Of a stretch of DNA of 64,000 bases, positions 51,228 to 60,153 are shown in pieces. Position 1 is the stretch's first letter. The number at the start of each line of letters is the position of its first letter. Both the position numbers and the translations under genes were made by a program. The DNA is from Sagittula marina (GTDB taxonomy: Bacteria > Pseudomonadota > Alphaproteobacteria > Rhodobacterales > Rhodobacteraceae): contig NZ_JACIEJ010000013.1 in assembly GCF_014196795.1 (NCBI RefSeq), forward strand, positions 1-64,000. The letters run 5' to 3'. The notes under the pieces are model-generated. The model was not told the DNA's origin, did not search any database, and saw nothing but the letters and a program-made list of their open reading frames with translations.

Positions 51228-52229
51228 CTATCCGAGGGCATAGACGATGGTCACGACGGTAATCATGACAACCATGAACATGGCGAATGCGCCAAGGGCG
51301 AGGGTACGGCCCATGTCCCGGTTCGGCTTCTCTACTTTCAGACGCAGTTCCTCCGCGGTTTCCGGAAACTCGAGCGCCGCCGCATTCGATTGGCGCATCA
51401 GGTCGTAGCGGGACGTCCAGCGCCGTTCCTCCGCTGCGTTCCAGCCGTTCAGCACCAGGATGATTGCCACGATGAGAACCATCGACGACGGGACCCAGAT
51501 TACGTAGCCGCCGATTGTCTCGTCAGCCAGGGCGCGAAGTCGACCACCGCTCGCTGCGATGATTTCTGATCCATAGAGGGGCACCTCCTTGAGCGTTGTC
51601 AGGGAGCCCAGAAAGATGTTGGAAACGATCACCACGAACCCTGACATCAGTCGAGCACCGCGCCGCGCTCCTTCAGGCGGATCACGCGGATCGAACAGCA
51701 TAGCAAAGTACCAAAGCCCCGCCAGCACCATAGACAGATGTGCCAGCGCTTCCATCGCCGCAATACGTTGTGTAAGGGCGTAGATCATCGGGATCTGCCA
51801 GACGAAAAGCGCGCCAATCAACAGGGAGGTGGCAGATGCAGGAAGCGCCAAGAATCGCGGGATGCGCGCACGCCCAATCGCGGCAAGGCGTCGGCGCCAT
51901 TCCCTTTTCAATCCGGCTTGAAGGCCAAGCCAGGGCTGAGAAACCGCGATAAGAAGCGGTCCTACCAGTCGCAGAAGAAGATGCTCGACCTGATGTACAG
52001 AAAACAGACTGTGCCCCAATGGCGGGAGCGGCCCATTCGTCGCGACGAGGACGACCGCGAGGCCGACAAAGAAGACGGTTCGACGCCAGCCAGAAACCCT
52101 TCCGAGACAGCGAACGTGTATTTTGAGCCCACGCAAAAACAGCCATGCTGTAAGGCCGACAACAATGAGCGACACCGGTGACAGCGCATCGCCGAAAGGG
52201 TCGTAAAGAAAGAAGAGGTTCGTGATCAT
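51228..52229 (-). CDS. ctaG: Cytochrome c oxidase assembly factor CtaG-like membrane protein
   Basis: The 333-residue product has about seven membrane segments of the caa3-CtaG type: DPFGDALSPVSLIVVGLTAWLF, SVHQVEHLLLRLVGPLL and MEALAHLSMVLAGLWYF, with conserved His. Unlike the Cox11-type CtaG, these proteins form a membrane bundle thought to handle copper for oxidase assembly or copper storage. It overlaps the acylase-like gene (ATGA). It is the last gene of the 13-gene minus run. Confidence 0.85.
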   Translation of the reverse strand: MITNLFFLYDPFGDALSPVSLIVVGLTAWLFLRGLKIHVRCLGRVSGWRRTVFFVGLAVVLVATNGPLPPLGHSLFSVHQVEHLLLRLVGPLLIAVSQPWLGLQAGLKREWRRRLAAIGRARIPRFLALPASATSLLIGALFVWQIPMIYALTQRIAAMEALAHLSMVLAGLWYFAMLFDPRDPPEGARRGARLMSGFVVIVSNIFLGSLTTLKEVPLYGSEIIAASGGRLRALADETIGGYVIWVPSSMVLIVAIILVLNGWNAAEERRWTSRYDLMRQSNAAALEFPETAEELRLKVEKPNRDMGRTLALGAFAMFMVVMITVVTIVYALG

Positions 52230-54163
52230 TCGCTCTGGCCCTCGCTCATCCGAGGACTGTCCGAGGTAGCCGGTGTGAGTCGCGAGATCCCGGAAGCGCC
52301 GCCACGGGCCAGTGACAGATCGGTCGACATGGCCAGGTATTCGCCTCGTATCCAGGAGGGAAAGAGATTGTCGTAGAATCGAGATAGCGGATGTCCCGAC
52401 TGTCCGGTGGGCGAGATGTAGTATGATCCCGCTGCTTCCGATATCGACATGACCGCCTGAAAATTGCTTCCGGCACTCACAAGGAATGGACGGTCTTCTT
52501 CGACACCAAATGATGTCAAGAATAGCGTATACGGATCGCCTGAAATCGGCGCTTGAAGGGACAGCAGGTCGGTCAGCAACCCACGTGAACTGATTGGCGA
52601 CCACTGCATGTCAAATCTATGCTCCTCCCCCCAGGTCCACGTCGAGGGATCGCGCCCATATCGATCGACCAGCCAGCCAAGGGCATCATCCAGGGCCACG
52701 CGAACCTGCTCCTCACATGTCTCGCGAGGTGAGGATAGGCGGATGTCGCACCAGATCGCGCTACCGCGACGATCGCTGAGTACCGCATAAAGAAAGTTTG
52801 GGTTCGGACGGGTCCAGAGTTGCTCCGCTGTCGGAAACTCGTCCTTCAAAATGCGCTGCTGCAAAGCCCGGACCCAGGTCCAGAACAGCAGAGGTTCCGG
52901 TGAATAGCGATCCATTTCGCCATTCCACGAGGCAAGCCTGTCCAGAAGCTCACGACGAAGGCTGTCCGCATCGGTGCCTTCGATGCTGTCTCTGGACTGC
53001 ACGAACCAAAGCTCTTTCGCCATCAGGGGCAGGAGGGTTCGCGCCACGGAACTTACGGTGTCCCTTTGAACACCGATGGCGCCTTCCGTCGAGAAGATCG
53101 ATTGCCGCGCTTCAAGCTCCGCCAGTCGAATGTCGCGAAAAGACGACGCCCGTACGGCCTCCGCTCTTGGCCATCGGGCAACGGTCTCTCGGTCAATGGC
53201 CAATGCCTCCATGCCCTTCGGCAACATGTCTGCGGCAACTCCGATGGCATCGATCGCGTCGGCCGAACGCGCGAACAGCTCCAGCATCGTCAGGAAACCT
53301 GCCGCCCGCACGGGTGACGGCCCCCTTGGTGCCTCCTCGTCTGGCACGGGAAATGACCGGAAGGCCCAGGCGACGCGCGCATTGCGACCGACAATAACGA
53401 AAGGTACGCCCGGTATTGTGGCCCCTATGGCCGGCCCTGTCGAAAATTGAAGATCTGCGAGATACCATTCCGAGGGAAGCGACAGGGAACCGCTGATATC
53501 GGCGGCTAGAATTGGCGTTCCGGTCGCTGTTCGGTCGCCGTCGATCGCCCATGCATCAAGGCGCTGCTCCGGATCAGTCGCAAACAGTTCGGGCACTCTC
53601 AGGCGATCCGCCGGTATAATGGCACCTGATATACTCGGCATTCCTTCCCGTGCGCTTCCCGGTCGCAGGCCATTCAGGAAAGACCGGGCAATCCTCAGGC
53701 TATCGCCGGGTGTCCAGGCCGCGATCGACCGTTCGTCTGCGATCAGCAGCTCCGGAGAGCCTCGGCCACGCCCGCCTTCCGACACTAGCTCCAGCCACGC
53801 ATTAACGCCGGCGGCATAGGATGCGAGCGCGTCTGAGACCGCTGGCTCAAGGTCCAAGATCTCATCCGATGGCCACGAAGCTTCCGCTTTTCGCCTTGCC
53901 CTTAACAGTTGACCGAGCCTGTCTTGGGCGTGAACGAAGCCGATCGCGAAGTAAACATCCGCAGCGGAAGCTGCGGAGATGTGCGGGACTGCCGAAGAAT
54001 CTCGCAGAATGTCGACCGGTCCGCCTAAGCCTGCGACCGTGAAGTCCTCGTCGTAATCGGGAACGGATGCGCTCAGCAGAAAATAGACCAACCCGGAACC
54101 AACCGATACCGTGATGCAGATTGCCAGAAACCCGTACAGCAATATGTTGAAAAGCCGTCTCAT
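52226..54163 (-). CDS. Penicillin-acylase-family protein lacking the catalytic Ser
   Basis: The 645-residue product has an N-terminal membrane anchor (ILLYGFLAICITVSVGSGLVYF) and the acylase layout: DILRDSSAVPHISAAS, YFAIGFVHAQDRLGQLLRARR, and the second domain with DGDRTATGTPILAADISGSLSLP. Normal family members have Ser-Asn-Asn-Trp at the start of the beta subunit. Here the corresponding text is RLDAWAIDG, so the Ser nucleophile is replaced by Leu202. Such a protein should not self-cleave or hydrolyse amides. It may be an inactive binding protein. Length is shorter than the usual 750-800. Confidence 0.85.
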   Translation of the reverse strand: MRRLFNILLYGFLAICITVSVGSGLVYFLLSASVPDYDEDFTVAGLGGPVDILRDSSAVPHISAASAADVYFAIGFVHAQDRLGQLLRARRKAEASWPSDEILDLEPAVSDALASYAAGVNAWLELVSEGGRGRGSPELLIADERSIAAWTPGDSLRIARSFLNGLRPGSAREGMPSISGAIIPADRLRVPELFATDPEQRLDAWAIDGDRTATGTPILAADISGSLSLPSEWYLADLQFSTGPAIGATIPGVPFVIVGRNARVAWAFRSFPVPDEEAPRGPSPVRAAGFLTMLELFARSADAIDAIGVAADMLPKGMEALAIDRETVARWPRAEAVRASSFRDIRLAELEARQSIFSTEGAIGVQRDTVSSVARTLLPLMAKELWFVQSRDSIEGTDADSLRRELLDRLASWNGEMDRYSPEPLLFWTWVRALQQRILKDEFPTAEQLWTRPNPNFLYAVLSDRRGSAIWCDIRLSSPRETCEEQVRVALDDALGWLVDRYGRDPSTWTWGEEHRFDMQWSPISSRGLLTDLLSLQAPISGDPYTLFLTSFGVEEDRPFLVSAGSNFQAVMSISEAAGSYYISPTGQSGHPLSRFYDNLFPSWIRGEYLAMSTDLSLARGGASGISRLTPATSDSPRMSEGQSE

Positions 54164-54187
54164 GTCGGTGCTGTTTCGAAACCCTTC

Positions 54188-54355
54188 TTAAAAAAAGATG
54201 CGCAAGAGGACCACCGATATGAAATAGGTGAGAAGACCGAAGGCGATCGCCGAACTCGCCGCATACTGGAGGATATCCAGCCGGTTTCCTTTTCGGCGTC
54301 GCGCCAGATATCCACCCCAGATCGCACCCGCGACAATGCCCGCGATTACCAGCAT
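54188..54355 (-). CDS. Small membrane protein
   Basis: The 55-residue product starts MLVIAGIVAGAIWGGYLARRR and has two hydrophobic segments (residues 2-15 and 33-52). It overlaps the lnt stop by 10 bases. It may belong to the small membrane proteins near lipoprotein genes. No family is recognised. Start and end are clear. Confidence 0.6.
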   Translation of the reverse strand: MLVIAGIVAGAIWGGYLARRRKGNRLDILQYAASSAIAFGLLTYFISVVLLRIFF

Positions 54356-55959
54356 GACTTTTTCTCCGTTCTTGTTCTCTTGTTGCACCGGTGTGTGCCG
54401 ACCAGACCTGCAGCCAGTCCCACGGCCCAAGTAGTGAAGATGAGAGCCAGCAGCGCCCAGTCGCCGAAGCGCGCATAGAGCGTTGACGGATGAGCAGAGG
54501 GCAGAGCCGCATCTATGACACCGGTTTCTCCGTTGCCGAGCCGCGCGACGAGGTCACCGTTTGCGTCGATGATCGCGGAGATCCCTGTGTTTGCGGCCCG
54601 GACGATGGGAAGCCCTTCCTCGACAGCGCGCATGCGTGCGGAGGCGAGATGCTGCTCCGGTCCAATGCTGGTTCCGAACCAAGCATCGTTGGTCGCATTG
54701 AAAATCCAGTCCGGCCGGAACAGGTCGTCGACCACATGCCCTGGGAAGATGATCTCATAGCAGATCGCCACGGCGACCAGCGGCACACCCGGAAGCGCAA
54801 GCGTTCGCGGGCCCGGTCCGGGCGTAAAATCGCCCAGCCCCGCCGTCAGCCGCTCAATCGGCAACCAGCTGCGGAATGGCACGTATTCGCCGAAAGGCAC
54901 GAGATGGTGTTTCGCGTATCCGGTCAGGATCTCGCCCGTCTCGCCAAAAGCCTGGACCGTGTTGAAATATTGGATCCCATCCTCACTCGGTACACGGTCC
55001 GGCACTCCGGTGAGCAGCATGCTGCCGTCTGGCAGCGCAGCGGCAATGCGGGCCCGCGCCTCCGTATCCTCATCGAGGAAACCCGGAAAGGCGGTTTCCG
55101 GCCAGAGAAGAACGTCGAAATCGCCGGGCCGGGTTGAAAGCTCAAGATACCGCGCGAATGTCGCCTCGCGGTTCTCGGGCGCCCATTTCTCCTCTTGTGG
55201 AATGTTGCCCTGGACAATGCGCAGGTCGACAGCGGGTGGCTGTTGTGCATCCGACTGGAGGCGAAGCGTGCCGACAGCCCACATCGTCGCTATGCCGGCC
55301 AGCGCCATGAGCGAGATGGTCAATCGTTGCCGCCCGGACGCGAGGACAGCAGCGCCGGGGAGTACCGCGACGAACACGGTGAGAAAGCTTAGCCCATAGC
55401 TTCCGACCCAGGCGGCGGTCTGGCGAAGGGCGGCGTAGTCTACAAGTGCGTAACCGGCCAGGTTCCAGGGGAACCCTGTCAGAACGTGACCTCGCAACCA
55501 CTCGGCAGCGGTCCACGAGGTCGCGAACAGGAGGCAGGCCAGAAGTCTGCCCAGGGCTCCGCGCCGCGCGATTTCGGCGAAGAGCGCGGCGGCAATGGCC
55601 GGGAAAATCGCGAGACCTGCGGACAATCCCGCGACGGCCGGGATTGCCATCGCCCCGAACCGCTCGGCCTCGACGTAGAAACTCTCCGCGATCCACGAAA
55701 TCCCGAAACCGAACTGGCCGAGACCAAACGCCCAGCCGACGAGGAAAGCACGCCCGAAGGAGAGATCGCGAAGACCGACAAACAACGCGGAATAGGCAAC
55801 GGGAACGAGCAGGAGAAGCGAGAAAGGCGGGAAAGTCAGAACGGTCAGCGCCCCGGCGACGAAACCAAGCGTCATCCGCGAAAGCAAACGGTGGCGCAGA
55901 GCGATGCGGTTCAGAATTTCCGGCTTCACGACTTGATCGAACGCCGCGCGCTGATCCAT
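54346..55959 (-). CDS. lnt: Apolipoprotein N-acyltransferase Lnt
   Basis: The 537-residue product has about six membrane segments and a nitrilase-type periplasmic domain. The catalytic triad is visible: Glu in WPETAFPGFL, Lys in YAKHHLVPFGEY and Cys in ICYEIIFPG. Lnt adds the third acyl chain to lipoproteins. Length is usual. The start at 55959 overlaps lspA by 34 bases, so the two are translated together. This is likely an accessory copy in addition to a chromosomal one. Confidence 0.93.
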   Translation of the reverse strand: MDQRAAFDQVVKPEILNRIALRHRLLSRMTLGFVAGALTVLTFPPFSLLLLVPVAYSALFVGLRDLSFGRAFLVGWAFGLGQFGFGISWIAESFYVEAERFGAMAIPAVAGLSAGLAIFPAIAAALFAEIARRGALGRLLACLLFATSWTAAEWLRGHVLTGFPWNLAGYALVDYAALRQTAAWVGSYGLSFLTVFVAVLPGAAVLASGRQRLTISLMALAGIATMWAVGTLRLQSDAQQPPAVDLRIVQGNIPQEEKWAPENREATFARYLELSTRPGDFDVLLWPETAFPGFLDEDTEARARIAAALPDGSMLLTGVPDRVPSEDGIQYFNTVQAFGETGEILTGYAKHHLVPFGEYVPFRSWLPIERLTAGLGDFTPGPGPRTLALPGVPLVAVAICYEIIFPGHVVDDLFRPDWIFNATNDAWFGTSIGPEQHLASARMRAVEEGLPIVRAANTGISAIIDANGDLVARLGNGETGVIDAALPSAHPSTLYARFGDWALLALIFTTWAVGLAAGLVGTHRCNKRTRTEKKSCW

Positions 55960-56408
55960 GGCGCGGCGAGCAAGAGCCCCACGCCACTGACGACAAATAC
56001 ATCGGCCATGTTGAAGGCAGGCCAATGTGTTGTGCCAATGTAGAAATCCAAGAAGTCTGTTGCAGCCCGATACCGCACACGATCGATGACATTGCCCAGG
56101 GCTCCGCCAATAATCGCGCCATAGGCAAGCGTTTCGACCGCATTTTCGGCGCGAAACAGCATAACCCCTAGCCAAACACAGATGGCAAGAGCGAGAGCGA
56201 TGAGGCTCCACCACGGAGCGCCGCCCAGCATCCCGAAAGTCACGCCGTCATTACGATAAAAGACGAGGTTGAATCCCGGAAACACGGAAATCCCGGCGCT
56301 TAAAGTGACGGCATTCGCAACGACAATGGCTTTGGTGATCTGATCGATCGCGAACGTAGCAAGCGCTGCAAATACGCCGATAATCGGAGATACTTTGTAT
56401 GATGACAT
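55926..56408 (-). CDS. lspA: Lipoprotein signal peptidase LspA
   Basis: The 160-residue product has four membrane segments and both catalytic Asp motifs: GALGNVIDRVR and FNMADVFVV. LspA cleaves signal peptides of prolipoproteins. Short homologues of LspA occur beside lead and cadmium ATPases (PbrA/PbrB-C type), which matches this metal context. It overlaps lnt. An alternative start seven codons upstream overlaps the ZIP gene. Confidence 0.93.
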   Translation of the reverse strand: MSSYKVSPIIGVFAALATFAIDQITKAIVVANAVTLSAGISVFPGFNLVFYRNDGVTFGMLGGAPWWSLIALALAICVWLGVMLFRAENAVETLAYGAIIGGALGNVIDRVRYRAATDFLDFYIGTTHWPAFNMADVFVVSGVGLLLAAPWISARRSIKS

Positions 56409-56412
56409 TGCC

Positions 56413-57195
56413 TCACCCCAACCAGACATCGAGAAACAGCATCAGAACGAGCCCGACTGCGAGACCGAGCGTCGCCCTGTTCTGGTTCCCGTTGCGATGG
56501 GTTTCGGGGATGATTTCGTGGCTGATGACGTAGAGCATTGCGCCCGCGGCAAAGGCCAGTCCCCATGGAAGCAGCGGTTCCGACAGTGTGATGATGCCGG
56601 CCCCGAGCAGGCCGCCAATCGGCTCGACCATGCCCGTCAGAGCCGCGATGCCCCAGGCGCGCAGCTTCGGATATCCCTCGCCCAGCAAAGATACAGCGAC
56701 GGCCAATCCTTCGGGCACATTCTGAAGCCCGATGCCGATGGCGAGCGGCAGACCGCCCTGCATACCTCCGGGCCCGAAGCCGACCCCGACCGCGAGGCCT
56801 TCGGGGAAGTTGTGGATCGTGATCGCGATGATGAATAGCCAGACCCGCCGCAAAGACGCCGCTTCGGGCCCTTCGCGTCCCGTCTTGAAGTGCTCGTGCG
56901 GCAGCTTTTCGTTCATCAGGGCGACAGCCCCCATACCCAGCAGGATCGCGACGCATACGATGGCGGCAGGCATCGCGCCGTTTTCGAACATGGGCTCCGC
57001 CGCATCCAATGCCGGGATGATCAGCGAAAAGAAGGAAGCGGCGAGCATCACACCGGCAGCGAAGCCGAGCGACAGATCGCGCGTGGCCCGAGACGGAATG
57101 CGCCCGAACAGCACGGGAACTGCTCCGACTGCCGTAAGCGATCCGGCAGCGAGGCTTCCGAGGAAGCCGAGCATTATCGGAGACAGGTTTTCCAT
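56413..57195 (-). CDS. ZIP-family metal transporter (ZupT-like)
   Basis: The 260-residue product has eight membrane segments; the metal-binding helices are ITIHNFPEGLAVGVG and GIGLQNVPEGLAVAV, with the usual His and Glu, and a third His/Glu pair (ISHEIIPE). A His-bearing loop (LPHEHFK) is present. ZupT-like proteins import zinc or iron. It is in the 13-gene run between DUF411 and lspA. It differs from the ZIP at 42762, which has a periplasmic domain. Confidence 0.92.
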   Translation of the reverse strand: MENLSPIMLGFLGSLAAGSLTAVGAVPVLFGRIPSRATRDLSLGFAAGVMLAASFFSLIIPALDAAEPMFENGAMPAAIVCVAILLGMGAVALMNEKLPHEHFKTGREGPEAASLRRVWLFIIAITIHNFPEGLAVGVGFGPGGMQGGLPLAIGIGLQNVPEGLAVAVSLLGEGYPKLRAWGIAALTGMVEPIGGLLGAGIITLSEPLLPWGLAFAAGAMLYVISHEIIPETHRNGNQNRATLGLAVGLVLMLFLDVWLG

Positions 57196-57207
57196 GGGCA
57201 GGCCAGA

Positions 57208-57663
57208 TTATCCTTCGGCGTAGCTTGAAAAGACTTCCGTCGACCCGTCCTCGCGGATCAGGAAAACATCATAGGCCTCGCGGTCGTCTTCCGGCCCCAT
57301 GCCGGGCGAGCCATAGGGCATCCCCGGAACGGTGAGGCCGACGGCGTCCGGGCGCTCCTCGAGAAGGCGGCGGATGTCACCGGCCGGGACATGGCCTTCG
57401 ATCACGTAGCCATCAATGAGCGCGGTGTGGCAGGAGACCATGCGCTGCGGCACGCCGTTGTCGAGCTTGAAGCGAACCAGCGACCCACCGAACATGTTCT
57501 CGCCCGTCGGCGCAAACCCGTTTTCTTCGAGATGGTTCATCCACGAGAGGCAACAGCCGCAACCGTTCGTCTTGCGGACCTCGATCGCCGTTGCCTCTGC
57601 GAGGACCTGGGCCGCTGGTAACAGGGCCAGGGTGATTGCCAGAGCTTGGGTCATGCGTTTCAT
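57208..57663 (-). CDS. DUF411 (CopG-like) metal-binding protein
   Basis: The 151-residue product has a signal peptide (ending VLA near residue 22) and the DUF411 core: KTNGCGCCLSWMNHLEENGF, then PQRMVSCHTALIDGYVIEGHVPA. The Cys-rich loop and the second Cys-His are predicted copper ligands. These proteins are part of many copper-resistance loci. It lies directly beside the M23 gene and before the ZIP gene. Confidence 0.9.
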   Translation of the reverse strand: MKRMTQALAITLALLPAAQVLAEATAIEVRKTNGCGCCLSWMNHLEENGFAPTGENMFGGSLVRFKLDNGVPQRMVSCHTALIDGYVIEGHVPAGDIRRLLEERPDAVGLTVPGMPYGSPGMGPEDDREAYDVFLIREDGSTEVFSSYAEG

Positions 57664-57666
57664 GGG

Positions 57667-59040
57667 TCAGAGCCTTTCGGTTGTCGTTTCGGCAATCTCG
57701 CTGCCGAGGTTTTGATCCAGAAGCGCGCGCGCCTCGGCCAGACGCGAGAGCGCGGCGGTATCATCCGCTTCGCTCTCGGCTGCTTCGGCGAGCCGGTCGT
57801 CAGAGAGGGGGTCAGTCGGGCGCCCATCCACGAGGACTTCGTAGTGCAGGTTCGGACCTGTCGCCGTGCCAGTCGCGCCGACGCGGCCGATCACATCTCC
57901 CGCCGCAACGCGTTGGCCTTGTGCCAGGTCTTCCGGCACGGCGCTCAGATGCGCGTAGCGCGTCATGGTGTCGGAGCCGTGCGAGATTTCGACCACACGG
58001 CCATAGCCACCGCGCCAGCCAATGAAACTAACCCGCCCTGGTGCCGTCGATTGAACCGGTGTCCCACGTGCCGCTGCGAAATCGACGCCGGTGTGCATCC
58101 GGACGTTGCCAAAGACCGGATGCGTGCGGCGTCCGAACACCGAGCTGAGGCGCGCACCCTCGACCGGCTGTGCGAAGACGCGCAGCACCTCGCCATCGAC
58201 GTAGATCGTCGCCTGACCGCTGCCGTCGTCCGGCCATACGATCTCGTAAAGCGAACCGCCGATCTCCAATGCGGCGAAGGCGAGCTCGGGCTGTCCGATC
58301 CTATCCTCGCCCACATGCGCCTCACGCCAGAGAAGCCTTAGTGTCTCGCCACCGGCCAACTCGCGGCGGAAATCCACGGTCCCACCCAGCATCTGCGCAA
58401 GGTCCACGGAAAAACGGGCGGGTATGCCGGCTTCGTCGAGTGCCGCGAAGATCGAGCTGTCGATCACGGCTTCGCCGGCAAGGGTTACGATCTCCGGATC
58501 CGGAGCCACGACCTGCGTAGACAACTGCTCGCCGAAAACCACCTCGATCCGAACCCCGTCCTCGACGGCGAGTGAGACGGTGCGGGGGCTGCCGTCCACG
58601 GTCGAAGCGACAGTGACCGAGTGCCCCGGCCGCAGCCGTCGCAGATCGTATTCCGCGCCAAGCGCGAGGGCAACTTCGGCTCTGTCAGGTGCCGCAAGTC
58701 CAGCTTCGGACAGCAAGAAATCGAGCGTCTCGCCAGGTGCAATGTCGCGCGACCACGTCGACAGCGGTGGCTCGATCGCCCTTACCGGCCTGTCGGCAAA
58801 CGCGGCCTGCAGAAGGGGTAGGGGGCCGAGGTCGGGTGCATCCTCTGCCCATGCCGTCGCGGGCAGCGTCACGAGGATGTCAACGTTTCTAGGGGCTTCA
58901 GGACCTTGGGGCATCCAGCTACCTGCCTGGGCAAGTTCCGGCGGCACGGGTTCTTTCGACATGAAATCAAAGATGGCGATAGCCGCTCCCGAAACCGTCC
59001 CCGCAATTGCGACACCCGCCGCCAGAGTTCTGAGCCTCAT
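57667..59040 (-). CDS. M23-family peptidoglycan metallopeptidase
   Basis: The 457-residue product has a signal-anchor (LAAGVAIAGTVSGAAIAIF) and a C-terminal M23 domain with HTGVDFAA, RYAHLSAV and GPNLHYEV. Most M23 enzymes read His-Leu-His at the last site. Here the first His is Asn, so catalysis may be weakened or absent. The N-terminal part (about 40-300) is long and may sense or bind peptidoglycan. It overlaps the SCO gene by four bases. Confidence 0.88.
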   Translation of the reverse strand: MRLRTLAAGVAIAGTVSGAAIAIFDFMSKEPVPPELAQAGSWMPQGPEAPRNVDILVTLPATAWAEDAPDLGPLPLLQAAFADRPVRAIEPPLSTWSRDIAPGETLDFLLSEAGLAAPDRAEVALALGAEYDLRRLRPGHSVTVASTVDGSPRTVSLAVEDGVRIEVVFGEQLSTQVVAPDPEIVTLAGEAVIDSSIFAALDEAGIPARFSVDLAQMLGGTVDFRRELAGGETLRLLWREAHVGEDRIGQPELAFAALEIGGSLYEIVWPDDGSGQATIYVDGEVLRVFAQPVEGARLSSVFGRRTHPVFGNVRMHTGVDFAAARGTPVQSTAPGRVSFIGWRGGYGRVVEISHGSDTMTRYAHLSAVPEDLAQGQRVAAGDVIGRVGATGTATGPNLHYEVLVDGRPTDPLSDDRLAEAAESEADDTAALSRLAEARALLDQNLGSEIAETTTERL

Positions 59041-59663
59041 GTCGCCCCCTCCATTTCTTCTGCTAGCGCGCGGCGAATTTTCGGCACCGCGAATTCTCTG
59101 GGTTCGTGATAGTCGATCATGGTGACGAACCGCCCAGAGGCTGCGAACAGGAAGACGCTCGCGGTGTGGTTCATCGTGTAATCGCCGCTTTCCGTCGGCA
59201 CCCGCTCGTAGGTGGCGCGGAAGCCGTCCGCGACGCGCGCGATCTGCTCTTCCGGTCCCGTCCAGCCACGTATCCCAGGATGGAAGTAGCCGACATATTC
59301 GGCCACCGTTTCGACAGTGTCGCGCTCGGGATCGACCGTGATGAAAACCACGTTCATCTCGTCGGCCTCGTCTCCCAGATCATCGAGCCATCCCGAAATG
59401 TCCGAGAGCGTGGTCGGGCAGACATCGGGACAGTAGGTGAAGCCGAAGAACGCCATCGTCGGGCGACCGATCAGGGTTTCTGGCCCGACCGCGTTGCCCT
59501 CATGATCCGTCAGACGGAAATCCATCTCGGTCAGGGCCACAGGCCGCTGCCCGACAGGCTCGGCTCCACCGGGTCCATCGACCTGCCACCAACCGACGAA
59601 GAGCATCAGGGCGACCGCCCCGACACCAGCCGCGCCGTACCCCAGGATCGCCCGTCGCCGCAT
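59037..59663 (-). CDS. SCO1/SenC-family copper protein, copy 2
   Basis: The 208-residue product has an N-terminal anchor (residues 6-25) and a SCO thioredoxin fold with CPDVCP in FTYCPDVCPTTL, and a distal His in MNHTASVFLF, the copper site. It delivers copper to oxidases or acts in thiol-redox signalling. The start at 59663 overlaps the PCuAC stop. A second SCO is at 61238. Confidence 0.93.
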   Translation of the reverse strand: MRRRAILGYGAAGVGAVALMLFVGWWQVDGPGGAEPVGQRPVALTEMDFRLTDHEGNAVGPETLIGRPTMAFFGFTYCPDVCPTTLSDISGWLDDLGDEADEMNVVFITVDPERDTVETVAEYVGYFHPGIRGWTGPEEQIARVADGFRATYERVPTESGDYTMNHTASVFLFAASGRFVTMIDYHEPREFAVPKIRRALAEEMEGAT

Positions 59664-60130
59664 CAGTCCTCTGGCCCCCGCGCGGCGATTCCGAGGATCG
59701 GCACCTCGACCGTCACTTCGCCTCCGTCGTCGAAAAGCAGGGTCAGCGGAAAGGTGTCCCCTTCCGTCATCGGTTCTTGCAGCCGCATCAGCATTGCGTG
59801 CAGGCCCCCCGGTTCGAGCGCGACGCTCTCGCCCGGGGCGATCGCGATCTCCCCCGCCGGGCTCATGGAACTCACACCTTCGGCATTTGTCTTCGTCTCG
59901 TGAATTTCGGGCATCATCGCGAGCGGTGTTGTAAGATCGATCAGCGTCACAGGCTCGTCGCCAGTGTTGCGGATCTTCATGTAGGCGGCCCCGGGACGGT
60001 TCATCCCGATGGAGGCGCGGGACCACGCGTTCTCGACGACAACATCCTCGGGTCCGGCCAGCGCGGGCACCGAGAGCCCTCCAAGGGTCAAAAGCGCGGC
60101 CAGTGTGCTGGTCAAAATATACTTTTTCAT
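59663..60130 (-). CDS. PCuAC-family periplasmic copper chaperone
   Basis: The 155-residue product has a signal peptide (ending ALA near residue 25) and the copper site: EIHETKTNAEGVSSM and GGLHAMLMRL, the conserved His-Met and His-x-Met. PCuAC hands copper to SCO and then to cytochrome oxidase. The start at 60130 is fixed by the signal. It lies between a DsbA and SCO gene. Confidence 0.93.
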   Translation of the reverse strand: MKKYILTSTLAALLTLGGLSVPALAGPEDVVVENAWSRASIGMNRPGAAYMKIRNTGDEPVTLIDLTTPLAMMPEIHETKTNAEGVSSMSPAGEIAIAPGESVALEPGGLHAMLMRLQEPMTEGDTFPLTLLFDDGGEVTVEVPILGIAARGPED

Positions 60131-60153
60131 CGTTCTGATCCTGCCTTTTCCAT

